Assembly: GCA_964492595.1 (NCBI GenBank)
Contig: CAZBKY010000018.1
Span: 1-15,345 of the forward strand
From: CAYNFP01 sp964492595
Lineage (GTDB): Bacteria > Bacillota_I > Bacilli_A > RF39 > UBA660
DNA length: 15,345 nt
Direction: 5' to 3'
Shown: in pieces, positions 1 through 6,634 of the stretch
Layout: every line of letters begins with the position of its first letter
Numbering within the stretch: the first letter of the stretch is position 1
Program-made: the position numbers and the translations under genes
Notes under the pieces: model-generated
The model's database searches: none
Seen by the model: only the letters and a program-made list of their open reading frames with translations
What the model was told of the DNA's origin: nothing

Positions 1-1311
1 TCCCATTTTTAATGTATTTTGTGTTAAGTTAATACTTACATTTCCAGTTACTACAGCTATATTATTACATTGTATTAAAGAAGCAATATCATAATCAACT
101 GCACTTCCATAATAGCCCCCTGATATAAAATTAATATTTTCTAATTCTGTATCAACTATCAATGTATATCCAAAAGCTAAAGTATATGGATTAGAAATAC
201 TCCCTAAAGTATTTGGAATTTTTACAACATTCATTTTTAGATATATACTTGGTTTTATATATGCAGAATATGTAGAAAAAAACGAGGATACTCCTCTACT
301 TGTTCCGATGAAATGCTTCCCAGACTCACTTTCTGTATTTGTCCAATAACTTTTATTGGGTTTGGTATATAAATATGAATTTTCTGACCCTATTAAATTA
401 TATTCAGGCTTCGATATTAATCCTATATTTTGGCTACCACCACAACTTATAGTGGTTGTTCCTGTGCAGGTAAAAGGAGAAGATGTTCTTATCAAATTTG
501 TATTTGAAAGAGTATTATAAAACGAAGTGAGACTATTATTTACATTTGAATAAGTACTATTAGTTTCCAATAAGTCTTCTAATATTAATTTAACTACATA
601 TTCACCACTTATCAAATATGAGCCTATTATTCTCCAAATTTTATTACTATAATTCACATAATTATTATTTGAATTTTCTTTAAATAAACAAGGTTGAGTT
701 GCTGTAGGAGTGCAGTTTAATATTATATTTACTTCCTCAGCTAGTGTTAAACCGTAATTTAAAGTACTTTTTTCATCATATATCTCATTAACAGCAGTAT
801 AACCATTTTTAATTTCTATATCTGAATCGTTATTCCAAGTATATCCTCCTTCAACAGATAATGTAATTGTGGCACCATTTGCAGTATTGTTTTTAACGGC
901 TATTCTTACTATTCTTCTAATACCTGTACCGCTACCCGATGCATACACTCCAATTATTCCATTTGAATCATTAATGGATAAAGATGAAACTTTTACAGTT
1001 ACTTCACTTACATTACTCGAATATGTTAGTAAATATCTTGTATTAAGTTCATTTAAGCTTGTTATTTCAATATTATAATATACTGTTCCAGAATTGGCAT
1101 CAGATGTTATAATAGATGTAGTTGTACCATTTACTTTTAATGTATAATACAAAGCACTAAATTTTAATTCAGATGCAAGCCTCCACCCAGCTTCTGTTGA
1201 CCAATAACTATAAGTCCCCCCAAGAATTATTATTAGTAATGTAAAAATCAAAGTAATAATGACATACTTTTTTTTCATAGTTCTTATTATTTTATTGATA
1301 AGTCTTTCCAT
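1..1311 (-). CDS. Large secreted or membrane-tethered surface protein, 3' end missing
   Basis: An uninterrupted minus-strand frame of 437 codons runs from an ATG at 1311 off the left edge with no stop. AAAGGT lies 6 bases before the ATG; a second in-frame ATG at 1278 (codon 12) has no comparable site. Residues about 13-31 form a hydrophobic membrane segment ending in GGTYSYW, which recalls the end of TasA/camelysin-type (SipW-dependent) signal regions; this is resemblance only. A beta-rich, Asn/Ser/Thr-rich region follows. Next comes a module with NNYVNYSNKIWRIIG, LISKPEYNLIG, SYWTN and IKPSIYLKMNV, then SNPYTL, an arrangement I recognise from many uncharacterised surface proteins of gut Firmicutes. 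Cysteines occur in pairs (NCTPTATQPC, TCTGTTTISC). The gene lies 21 bases after the pilin-like gene, probably in the same operon. An adhesin, matrix or pseudopilus-associated role is inference. Confidence 0.8.
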   Translation of the reverse strand, partial: MERLINKIIRTMKKKYVIITLIFTLLIIILGGTYSYWSTEAGWRLASELKFSALYYTLKVNGTTTSIITSDANSGTVYYNIEITSLNELNTRYLLTYSSNVSEVTVKVSSLSINDSNGIIGVYASGSGTGIRRIVRIAVKNNTANGATITLSVEGGYTWNNDSDIEIKNGYTAVNEIYDEKSTLNYGLTLAEEVNIILNCTPTATQPCLFKENSNNNYVNYSNKIWRIIGSYLISGEYVVKLILEDLLETNSTYSNVNNSLTSFYNTLSNTNLIRTSSPFTCTGTTTISCGGSQNIGLISKPEYNLIGSENSYLYTKPNKSYWTNTESESGKHFIGTSRGVSSFFSTYSAYIKPSIYLKMNVVKIPNTLGSISNPYTLAFGYTLIVDTELENINFISGGYYGSAVDYDIASLIQCNNIAVVTGNVSINLTQNTLKMG

Positions 1312-1332
1312 TTTTTTACCTTTATATTAATT

Positions 1333-1725
1333 CTAAGATGAACAATTTATTTCAGATATGTCCACTTCATTATTATTTATATAAATATTTCCTTCACATT
1401 CAACTAATTTTCCTTTTGAATCTAGATAACCTTTTAGTAAAAAATCTTCTAAACTGATTACAGTATTAGATATAATAATATTTCCTTTTTTATCTTTTAC
1501 AGTTGAAAAATCACAAATATAAGTGTTATTGATAGGATTTAAACAAGTATCATTTATATAAAGTTCAACTGCATCTGTCAATAGTTTTTTTTGAAAATCG
1601 GTAAGTCTAGTATCGTTTTCATTATAAGTTTTTAAAACTTTTGGAACTATAAATACCATAATTACAGCTAATATCATTAATACAGCCAATAATTCTACCA
1701 ATGTAAACCCATTTTTGTTATTCAT
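1333..1725 (-). CDS. Type IV pilin-like protein (prepilin-type N-terminus)
   Basis: This 130-residue protein begins with the class III leader NKNGFTLVELL. A prepilin peptidase would be expected to cut after Gly6, leaving Phe at position 1 and Glu11 at the conserved position 5 of the mature protein. Residues 8-29 form the hydrophobic helix that anchors the subunit and packs in a pilus or pseudopilus. The rest is a short globular domain with four cysteines (61, 71, 110, 128), enough for two disulfides. The start is ATG with GGTGA about 6 bases upstream. It is first in a probable two-gene operon with the surface protein downstream. No pilus assembly ATPase, inner-membrane platform protein or prepilin peptidase is in the window, so it could be a type IV pilin, a competence pseudopilin or an orphan surface protein. 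Confidence 0.88.
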   Translation of the reverse strand: MNNKNGFTLVELLAVLMILAVIMVFIVPKVLKTYNENDTRLTDFQKKLLTDAVELYINDTCLNPINNTYICDFSTVKDKKGNIIISNTVISLEDFLLKGYLDSKGKLVECEGNIYINNNEVDISEINCSS

Positions 1726-1740
1726 ATCATCACCAATTAT

Positions 1741-1769
1741 ATTTTATAATATTGTTATATATTTGTAAA
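1741..1769 (-). promoter_or_regulatory. Predicted sigma-A promoter of the pilin-like operon
   Basis: On the minus strand TTTACA (1769-1764) is followed by a 17-base spacer and TAAAAT (1746-1741), each one mismatch from consensus. The -10 ends 15 bases before the pilin ATG, giving a leader of about 9 bases that includes the GGTGA site. It is back to back with the tRNA-Ser promoter, with 8 bases between the two -35 boxes. Confidence 0.55.
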
Positions 1770-1777
1770 CATTAAAA

Positions 1778-1806
1778 TTGACATTATCCCGAAAATATAG
1801 TATCAT
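1778..1806 (+). promoter_or_regulatory. Predicted sigma-A promoter of tRNA-Ser
   Basis: A perfect -35 TTGACA (1778-1783), a 17-base spacer and TATCAT (1801-1806) lie 14 bases upstream of the tRNA 5' end. This is the best-scoring promoter I can see in the window, as expected for a stable RNA gene. Confidence 0.7.
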
Positions 1807-1820
1807 ATTTGAGTAATCAC

Positions 1821-1911
1821 GGAGCAGTACTCAAGTGGCTGAAGAGGCGCCCCTGCTAAGGGTGTAGACTGGGAAACTGGTGCGAGAGTTCAAATCTCTC
1901 CTGCTCCGCCA
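1821..1911 (+). tRNA. tRNA-Ser(GCT) with encoded CCA
   Basis: The acceptor stem pairs GGAGCAG (1821-1827) with CTGCTCC (1901-1907), followed by discriminator G and a genome-encoded CCA at 1909-1911. The anticodon stem is CGCCC/GGGTG with the 7-base loop CTGCTAA, giving anticodon GCT at 1855-1857, which reads AGC and AGU serine codons. The T stem GAGAG/CTCTC closes the loop TTCAAAT. The long variable arm (about 1865-1883) is typical of class II serine tRNAs. It is the only RNA gene I can see. It is transcribed opposite to its neighbours, and I see no copy of its 3' end elsewhere in the window that would suggest an integrated element. Confidence 0.96.
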
Positions 1912-1940
1912 ATATGAAATGAAGTCCCAATAATATTTTT

Positions 1941-1964
1941 GAATTTTCAAATATTTGTAAATTC
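1941..1964. repeat. 24-bp near-perfect palindrome in the gap after tRNA-Ser
   Basis: GAATTTTCAAAT is followed directly by ATTTGTAAATTC; 11 of 12 positions pair and the single exception is a T/T at 1947/1958. It lies in the 213-base AT-rich gap between the tRNA and the convergent redox operon. No T-run follows, so it is a poor intrinsic terminator for the tRNA. In DNA this AT-rich it may be chance. I recognise nothing else at 1965-2099 apart from poly-A/T tracts and a short interrupted repeat (ATTTAG/CTAAAT) near 2042-2077. Confidence 0.4.
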
Positions 1965-2099
1965 AAATTTAAATTTAGATAAAGTCTTTTTAATTTTTTT
2001 AGAATTTTTTAAGAATTAAAATTTTTTTAAAAGTTTACACGATTTAGTCTTCAATGAGAAACTTTATTGGCTAAATTCTGGGTAAAAAATGTTTATATA

Positions 2100-2124
2100 A
2101 AAATTACTTTTTTGAAGTAATTTT
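2100..2124 (-). terminator. Predicted terminator after the CcdA/DsbD-like gene
   Basis: A perfect 10-bp stem, AAAATTACTT (2100-2109) with AAGTAATTTT (2115-2124), encloses a 5-base loop directly beyond the TAA stop at 2127-2125. On the minus strand the stem ends in a T-run that continues into TATAT. The stem is mostly A/T, so strength is uncertain. It is symmetric and may also stop transcription coming from the tRNA. Confidence 0.5.
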
Positions 2125-3285
2125 TTAAAACTCAAACATAAGCCAACTGGGTTTAAATATAATAAGAATTCCAATTAAAAATAATAACAATCCTCCTATT
2201 AAATGAGAATACTTAGTATATTTATTAGATATCGCGGATACCTTAAAAGTGAAAACAGCTATTAAAAATATTACTAAATCATCAAGCATATAGAAGAAAA
2301 TATAAATTAATACATACATGTTTTCTTTAACACCATTCAAATTGTTTAAACTCAATATTTCACTGAATATTACCGGTAGACCTAAAGAACAGGTAAGTTC
2401 AATAACATTTACCACCATAGCTAAAGCAATAATTCCCATTATTAAAATAAAATAATTTTTTTCCTTAACTAAACTTTTTATTTTTGATATTATTTTAAAT
2501 CTTTTTTTGTCATCTACAACTTCACATCCAGTATCACTTTTTCTTGATTTAAAATAATTTTTTATATTCATGAAACCAAACAATACTGCAAATAAGCCTA
2601 TAAATATTTTTAAATATTTAATAGTATTTAAAAATTTTGATAAACTAATCCATGATTTCATAAATAATAAATAACTTATAGCAGATGATATAAGAAACAA
2701 ACTGCCAAGTATTACAACTTTCTTCTTATCTTTTATACCTATTAACAAAGATATTAAAAATATAAGTATCCACATAGCACAGGGATTAAATCCATCAACA
2801 AAACCCATAATTATAGCTATTAAGGTTAATGATATATTTCTCGGATTTATATTTCCCAGTAGAGGTATGCTATAGTTTGATATATTACTATTATCACATT
2901 TTATCATTTTTTCATTATTATTTATAGAATCTACTACATCACAGGTGTTATCTTTTGATAAAACTTCATTAATAATTGTAGGGGTAATATTTTTATCAAA
3001 GCCAACAATACTTCTTCCTCCAATTAATAAATATGGAACTCCATTAGAAGGTTTGTTAAGCAAATCTTGTACTTTTTCATATAATTTCCTATTTTCTTTT
3101 TCCTCTACAGAAAGTAAAATAAGATTATAATTTTTTAAATCTGAGGTATTTAAATATTCAATTTCTTCGTGACAACGAGGGCAATCTTCTCTATAAAACA
3201 AATATATATTTGTTTTTTCTTCTGCATGTATATCTATGCAAAAAAATATAAACAGACTAAGTATTATAAATATTATTTTTTTCAT
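2125..3285 (-). CDS. Thioredoxin-like domain fused to CcdA/DsbD-type membrane electron transporter
   Basis: This 386-residue membrane protein probably carries reducing equivalents from cytoplasmic thioredoxin across the membrane to thiols outside. Residues 1-21 are a signal peptide or N-terminal membrane segment. A thioredoxin/glutaredoxin-like domain follows, with active-site CPRC at 35-38 and a Pro84 in GVPYLLIGG at the usual cis-Pro place. From about 150 there are six or so hydrophobic segments with the two transmembrane cysteines typical of CcdA/DsbD: Cys169 in GFNPCA and Cys299 in ELTCSLGLP. The domain order (soluble domain first) differs from a bare CcdA and resembles DsbD without its full periplasmic domains. 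The start overlaps the stop of the upstream thioredoxin gene in ATGA, so translation is probably coupled. The transporter class is clear; the substrate is not. Confidence 0.88.
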   Translation of the reverse strand: MKKIIFIILSLFIFFCIDIHAEEKTNIYLFYREDCPRCHEEIEYLNTSDLKNYNLILLSVEEKENRKLYEKVQDLLNKPSNGVPYLLIGGRSIVGFDKNITPTIINEVLSKDNTCDVVDSINNNEKMIKCDNSNISNYSIPLLGNINPRNISLTLIAIIMGFVDGFNPCAMWILIFLISLLIGIKDKKKVVILGSLFLISSAISYLLFMKSWISLSKFLNTIKYLKIFIGLFAVLFGFMNIKNYFKSRKSDTGCEVVDDKKRFKIISKIKSLVKEKNYFILIMGIIALAMVVNVIELTCSLGLPVIFSEILSLNNLNGVKENMYVLIYIFFYMLDDLVIFLIAVFTFKVSAISNKYTKYSHLIGGLLLFLIGILIIFKPSWLMFEF

Positions 3286-3530
3286 ACAGCACCATTAACT
3301 ATTTCAAGAATTTCCTTTTTAGTGTGTTCCCCAGATAATCTTGCAACTTCTTTTCCGTTATTTATAAATATTAAAACGGGCAAAACTCTTCCTATATTAA
3401 GCTCTTTAACTATTTCATTATCTTCGTAATAATCGTAGGATACTATTTCTAACTCTTGGATTTCTTCAAGTATTTTATTTATAAAAATGCATGAGGAACA
3501 TCCTGGAGATGTTATTTTTATTACCTTCAT
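3282..3530 (-). CDS. Small thioredoxin-family protein
   Basis: An 82-residue minimal thioredoxin fold. The active site is CSSC (Cys11, Cys14) after beta strand KVIKITSPG, Pro51 in RVLPVLIF sits at the cis-Pro position, and the strand LIFINNGKEVARLSG follows. It has no signal peptide, so it should be cytoplasmic. CSSC in place of the classical CGPC suggests a redox potential different from housekeeping thioredoxin. AAGGAGT lies 5 bases before the ATG, a near-ideal ribosome binding site. The TGA stop overlaps the ATG of the membrane transporter by 4 bases. It most likely supplies electrons to the CcdA/DsbD-like partner, although a role in peroxide reduction cannot be excluded. Confidence 0.88.
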   Translation of the reverse strand: MKVIKITSPGCSSCIFINKILEEIQELEIVSYDYYEDNEIVKELNIGRVLPVLIFINNGKEVARLSGEHTKKEILEIVNGAV

Positions 3531-3554
3531 TTCATACTCCTTGGGTTCATTAAA

Positions 3555-3584
3555 ACTATAACATATTTATAGAATAAAATTCAA
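3555..3584 (-). promoter_or_regulatory. Predicted promoter of the thioredoxin operon
   Basis: TTGAAT (3584-3579), an 18-base spacer and TATAGT (3560-3555) begin immediately after the hemW stop and end 24 bases before the thioredoxin ATG. A 6-bp inverted repeat (CTATAA/TTATAG at 3556-3572) overlaps the -10 and is followed on the minus strand by TTTT. It might instead be a weak terminator for hemW, or an operator. Confidence 0.4.
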
Positions 3585-4670
3585 TTATTTTATTATAGTA
3601 TTTAAAATTTCATTCATTATATATATTTTATCTTCCGGTATCATTAAATATCTATCTTTAACAACAATTAACTTCTCCTTTAAGGCGGATTTAATATCAA
3701 AGGCATCTTGAATATTTATTTCATATTTTTGATAAAATTCAAATATATCTATACCTTTTAATTTTCTAAGTCCCATTATTAATTCGTTTTCCATTTCTTC
3801 TTTCTTTGAAACAATACATTCATCCAGTCTGTAATTATTATTAATATATTTATTTAAACTTCTTGTATTTTCATATCTCACATTGTTTATATATCCCATC
3901 GCACCCAGCCCGAATCCATAATATTCTTTATTATTCCAATATGTTAGATTATGAATACTTTCATAACCTGGTTTTGAATAATTGCTTACCTCATAATGAG
4001 TATAACCTTTATTTTTGAGTTTTTTACATATATGTTTATACATTTTGTAATCAGTTTCTTCATCAATATTTTTAATATTGTTATTTTTTAAAACAGTGTG
4101 ATTTTCTATAATTAAAGAATATGCACTTATGTGAGGAACATCTAACTTCAATATATTATTTAAATCAGACTTAAATGTAGTGTATGTCTCTATTGGAAGT
4201 GCATAAATTAAATCAATATTTATATTATCAAAATTGTTTAATTTCAATAATTTAATATTTTTATATATCTCTTTTTTAGTATGCTTTCTATTTAAAAATT
4301 TAAGATTACATTTGTTAAAACTCTCTACCCCAACACTTACCCTATTTACCTTATTTTCTTTTAAAATGTCACAAAGCTCCTCGGTTATATCATCAACATT
4401 CACTTCAAAAGTGAATTCAAAGTTATCACATATTTTGAATACCTTTAAAATTTCAAATAATTTTTTTAAATTTAGAGTAGATAATGAAGAAGGAGTACCT
4501 CCACCTATATATAAAGAGCTAACTTCATCATTTTCATAAACTTCTTTTATTTCATTTTCTAAAGCCTGCAAATAAATATCTGCCCATGAATCATTATGTA
4601 ATACTTTTGGAAAATCACAATAAGAGCAAATACTTTTACAAAAAGGAATATGAATATATACACTTCTCAT
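3585..4670 (-). CDS. hemW: HemW, radical SAM heme-trafficking protein (coproporphyrinogen oxidase-like)
   Basis: Residues 1-23 (MRSVYIHIPFC...) match the HemW N-terminus. The cluster motif is CX3CX2CXF (Cys11, Cys15, Cys18, Phe20), which separates HemW from the true oxygen-independent coproporphyrinogen oxidase HemN, where the last residue is Cys. GGGTP at 56-60 is the SAM-binding motif. Downstream family motifs include GVESFN, LNRKHT, NIDLIYALP, HISAYSLIIE and HYEVSNYSKPG..HNLTYW. HemW binds heme and is thought to deliver it to hemoproteins. I chose the ATG at 4670, because it aligns with Bacillus HemW and has GTGAT upstream; the frame also allows TTG at 4685. At 361 residues it is of normal length. 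No heme-biosynthesis or respiratory gene is visible. In Bacilli hemW often follows lepA; here a deacetylase and hypothetical genes separate them. Confidence 0.93.
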   Translation of the reverse strand: MRSVYIHIPFCKSICSYCDFPKVLHNDSWADIYLQALENEIKEVYENDEVSSLYIGGGTPSSLSTLNLKKLFEILKVFKICDNFEFTFEVNVDDITEELCDILKENKVNRVSVGVESFNKCNLKFLNRKHTKKEIYKNIKLLKLNNFDNINIDLIYALPIETYTTFKSDLNNILKLDVPHISAYSLIIENHTVLKNNNIKNIDEETDYKMYKHICKKLKNKGYTHYEVSNYSKPGYESIHNLTYWNNKEYYGFGLGAMGYINNVRYENTRSLNKYINNNYRLDECIVSKKEEMENELIMGLRKLKGIDIFEFYQKYEINIQDAFDIKSALKEKLIVVKDRYLMIPEDKIYIMNEILNTIIK

Positions 4671-4685
4671 ACTAATCACATACAA

Positions 4686-4694
4686 AGTATATCA
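4686..4694 (-). promoter_or_regulatory. hemW: Possible extended -10 promoter of hemW
   Basis: TGATATACT on the minus strand fits an extended -10 (TGnTATAAT-like). I see no good -35 at 17 bases. Transcription would start near 4679, leaving a leader of about 9 bases with GTGAT before the ATG at 4670. Confidence 0.35.
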
Positions 4695-4745
4695 ATTTTT
4701 AGTATTAAATGCTACTTAACATATGCTTATCATTTAATTTACAAT

Positions 4746-4776
4746 AAAAAAAATATGTATAATTAGCAAAATTATA
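4746..4776 (-). terminator. Weak predicted terminator after the deacetylase gene
   Basis: A 7-bp all-A/T stem, TATAATT (4758-4764) with AATTATA (4770-4776), has the loop AGCAA. On the minus strand it is followed after CATA by a run of eight T (4753-4746). It lies 15 bases beyond the deacetylase stop. With no G/C pairs in the stem it would be weak. Confidence 0.35.
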
Positions 4777-4790
4777 ATAAAATAAAAAAG

Positions 4791-5675
4791 TTATTTAATC
4801 ATAACACTATCTTTAAACAATGGAAGCATAACGTAATCATGGCTTTTTAAATATTCAATAATTTTAGGTAAATCAGCTAGTGTTACTCGGCTATAATCAT
4901 GCATTAAAACTACAGCTATTTTTCTACCTTTAAGTGTTTTTACAAATTGATCATATGCTTTTATCTTTGAGCTTACTCCATCCCCTGTTTGTGCTGTCCA
5001 GTCAACATATCCATATCCTATATTATGTAGTTTATCAACAATTGTTTTTTTCAAGCTCCCCGCTTGAGAAGAACCACCTGGAAATCTTACAATATCAGTT
5101 GTAATTCCAAAATTATCATATAAATAATTTTCCAGTTTAACTACATCTTTTATAAATGCATCTGAACTTCTATAAATTCCTTTACGAATTCTATGCGAAT
5201 AGGTATGATTGCCAATAGTATGACCATCATTTATTATTTTTTTATAAAAAACAAATTTTGATGGTTTTCCTAAAACAAAAAATGTTGCTCTAACATCATT
5301 ATCTTTTAAAACTTTTAAATATTCATCTGTTAAATTATAAGGGCCATCATCAAAAGTCAGGTAAGCGATTTTAATCTTTGTTTCATTTTTCAATATTTTT
5401 TGTTCTAATTCTCTGATATTGTTAAAATATTCTTGCTTTTTAACTGAAATATTAACCACCATTTTTTCAAAAAAATGTATATCCTCATTGATTTGTTCGT
5501 TAGTCCCAATCATATTAGATAAATCTTCATTATAAATAGATAAATTTGTTTTAATTTCTTTATTTTCAGCTTCTAATTTTTCAATAATAAAGTAAAAATA
5601 AATATTACCCATTAAAAATATCAAAAACAAAACAATTAATATTATTTTAAATATTCTATTATTTCCTGATTCCAC
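4791..5675 (-). CDS. Membrane-anchored polysaccharide deacetylase (NodB homology domain, CE4)
   Basis: This protein should remove acetyl groups from N-acetylated cell-wall sugars, such as peptidoglycan GlcNAc, outside the cell. Residues 9-31 form a membrane anchor and about 32-97 a predicted coiled-coil stalk. The NodB domain has all five motifs: TFDDGP (107-112, base Asp and metal Asp), HTYSH (157-161, both metal His), RFPGG (197-201), DWTAQTGD (225-232) and LMHDYS (257-262, catalytic His). It should therefore be active. The start is uncertain. GTG at 5675 is preceded by AAGGTGG at a 5-base spacing and is preferred; an earlier in-frame GTG at 5684 is part of that same binding site. It overlaps the upstream membrane coiled-coil gene by 34 bases, so the two are probably co-translated. 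Deacetylated peptidoglycan commonly resists lysozyme; that role here is inference. Confidence 0.9.
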   Translation of the reverse strand: MESGNNRIFKIILIVLFLIFLMGNIYFYFIIEKLEAENKEIKTNLSIYNEDLSNMIGTNEQINEDIHFFEKMVVNISVKKQEYFNNIRELEQKILKNETKIKIAYLTFDDGPYNLTDEYLKVLKDNDVRATFFVLGKPSKFVFYKKIINDGHTIGNHTYSHRIRKGIYRSSDAFIKDVVKLENYLYDNFGITTDIVRFPGGSSQAGSLKKTIVDKLHNIGYGYVDWTAQTGDGVSSKIKAYDQFVKTLKGRKIAVVLMHDYSRVTLADLPKIIEYLKSHDYVMLPLFKDSVMIK

Positions 5676-5956
5676 TTTTCCCACCTTTGATATTCTTCAA
5701 TATAAATTTTATTTTCTTCCTTTATTAATTCTACCTTATTGTCAAGCAAACCATTAGTATAAGAATAATGATTTATATCCCTTAATATTTCTTTTAAATC
5801 TTTTATTAAAATTTTATTTTCTTTTTTTAAATAAATATACTCAGAAACTTTAATAGTTAACCCAGCACAATAAAAAGAAAATGTTAGAAATAATAAAACA
5901 AAAAATAATTTTTTGAGGGTGGAACATGTATTAAAAATTTTATATCTACTACTCAT
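5642..5956 (-). CDS. Small single-pass membrane coiled-coil protein, unknown function
   Basis: A 104-residue protein I do not recognise by family. It has a short cytoplasmic N-terminus with KK at 15-16, one membrane segment at about 17-36, and then a charged, helix-forming heptad-like region from about 40 to 104 rich in Glu, Lys and Ile/Leu. The start is ATG with AAAGGA 5 bases upstream. Its last 34-43 bases overlap the start of the deacetylase gene, and the deacetylase ribosome binding site lies inside it. Its membrane-helix-plus-coiled-coil layout matches the N-terminal stalk of the deacetylase, so a complex through coiled coils is plausible but unproven. Cell-division proteins such as FtsL or DivIC have similar layouts, but nothing here supports that identity. 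Confidence 0.7.
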   Translation of the reverse strand: MSSRYKIFNTCSTLKKLFFVLLFLTFSFYCAGLTIKVSEYIYLKKENKILIKDLKEILRDINHYSYTNGLLDNKVELIKEENKIYIEEYQRWEKWNQEIIEYLK

Positions 5957-6059
5957 AATTTTCCTTTATTTATTTCACTTATTTCTATTCTAATATTACC
6001 ACCTTTTTTATCGTTTTAAAAGTTTAATATTTCAAATTAAGTTGATATTGTACTAATAA

Positions 6060-6632
6060 TTAGAGGGTTGATGGTTCCCCTTGTAGTTTTAATTGCCTTC
6101 TTCTTACCTGTTTAAGATTTTCACTATCCAGTAATGCTTCAAACAGCCTTAAAAATGGCATATAAAAATCTCCAATTATTGACTCAGATGTTTTAATCAC
6201 AACATCTATTTTATCAGAATTTATTGGGTTAAAAGCAATTAATATTTCATTGTTGCTGTTGAAAATTTTTATCATTTGAGTTGGATATTCATCAACTTCA
6301 TCATATACACTTATCATATCTTCACCATCTTCATTTTCATAAACTAAATTATATTCTAAAGATCCAATATTAAGATAATTTAAGGTATCATAATTATCTT
6401 CGCAAAAATCTGTTCTATATATTTGAGAATATTTAATATCAAATATAAATTTATTGAAAATATTATATAACTCAACATTATCGCTTGGAATTATAAATAT
6501 TTTAATAGGACTTTTAGTTTCTATAGACCATATAAGTTTTGAATCATAATAAGACATCTTAAAAGTTCTACCCAAATCTCTGACATCTTCTAATAAAATT
6601 ACATTGTGAGAAGGATTTGTTATTTCTATCAT
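6060..6632 (-). CDS. Hypothetical cytoplasmic protein co-transcribed with lepA
   Basis: A 190-residue acidic protein that I do not recognise. It has no signal peptide, membrane segment or obvious catalytic motif. It alternates likely beta strands (NVILLEDV, IKIFIIPS, ILIAFNPI, IDVVIKT) with acidic loops, such as YENEDGEDMISVYDEVDEYP around 99-118. It ends with a helix (FLRLFEALLDSENLKQV) and a basic tail containing RRRQLK. The ATG lies two bases after the lepA stop, and its AGGAG site is inside the last lepA codons, so translation is coupled. Composition and codon use look like its neighbours. A 103-base gap without a clear gene separates it from the next operon. Confidence 0.75.
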   Translation of the reverse strand: MIEITNPSHNVILLEDVRDLGRTFKMSYYDSKLIWSIETKSPIKIFIIPSDNVELYNIFNKFIFDIKYSQIYRTDFCEDNYDTLNYLNIGSLEYNLVYENEDGEDMISVYDEVDEYPTQMIKIFNSNNEILIAFNPINSDKIDVVIKTSESIIGDFYMPFLRLFEALLDSENLKQVRRRQLKLQGEPSTL

Positions 6633-6634
6633 TT

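Noticed and set aside
869..1078. Open frames on the opposite strand inside real genes (869-1078, 2945-3130, 4234-4539, 10951-11235, 11713-11967, 13976-14182 and similar)
   Set aside because: They are antisense shadows of well-supported genes, without ribosome binding sites or recognisable domains.
1821..1911. Integration site for a mobile element in tRNA-Ser
   Set aside because: I found no direct repeat of the tRNA 3' end and no integrase or phage gene in the window.
3585..4670. HemN coproporphyrinogen oxidase
   Set aside because: The cluster motif is CX3CX2CXF; HemN has a fourth cysteine. Length and N-terminus also fit HemW.
5956..5995. Possible leader peptide starting at ATT after AAGGTGG and ending in TGA over the ATG of the small membrane gene
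   Set aside because: ATT is a very rare start and the coding content is just AT-rich codons; there is no independent support.
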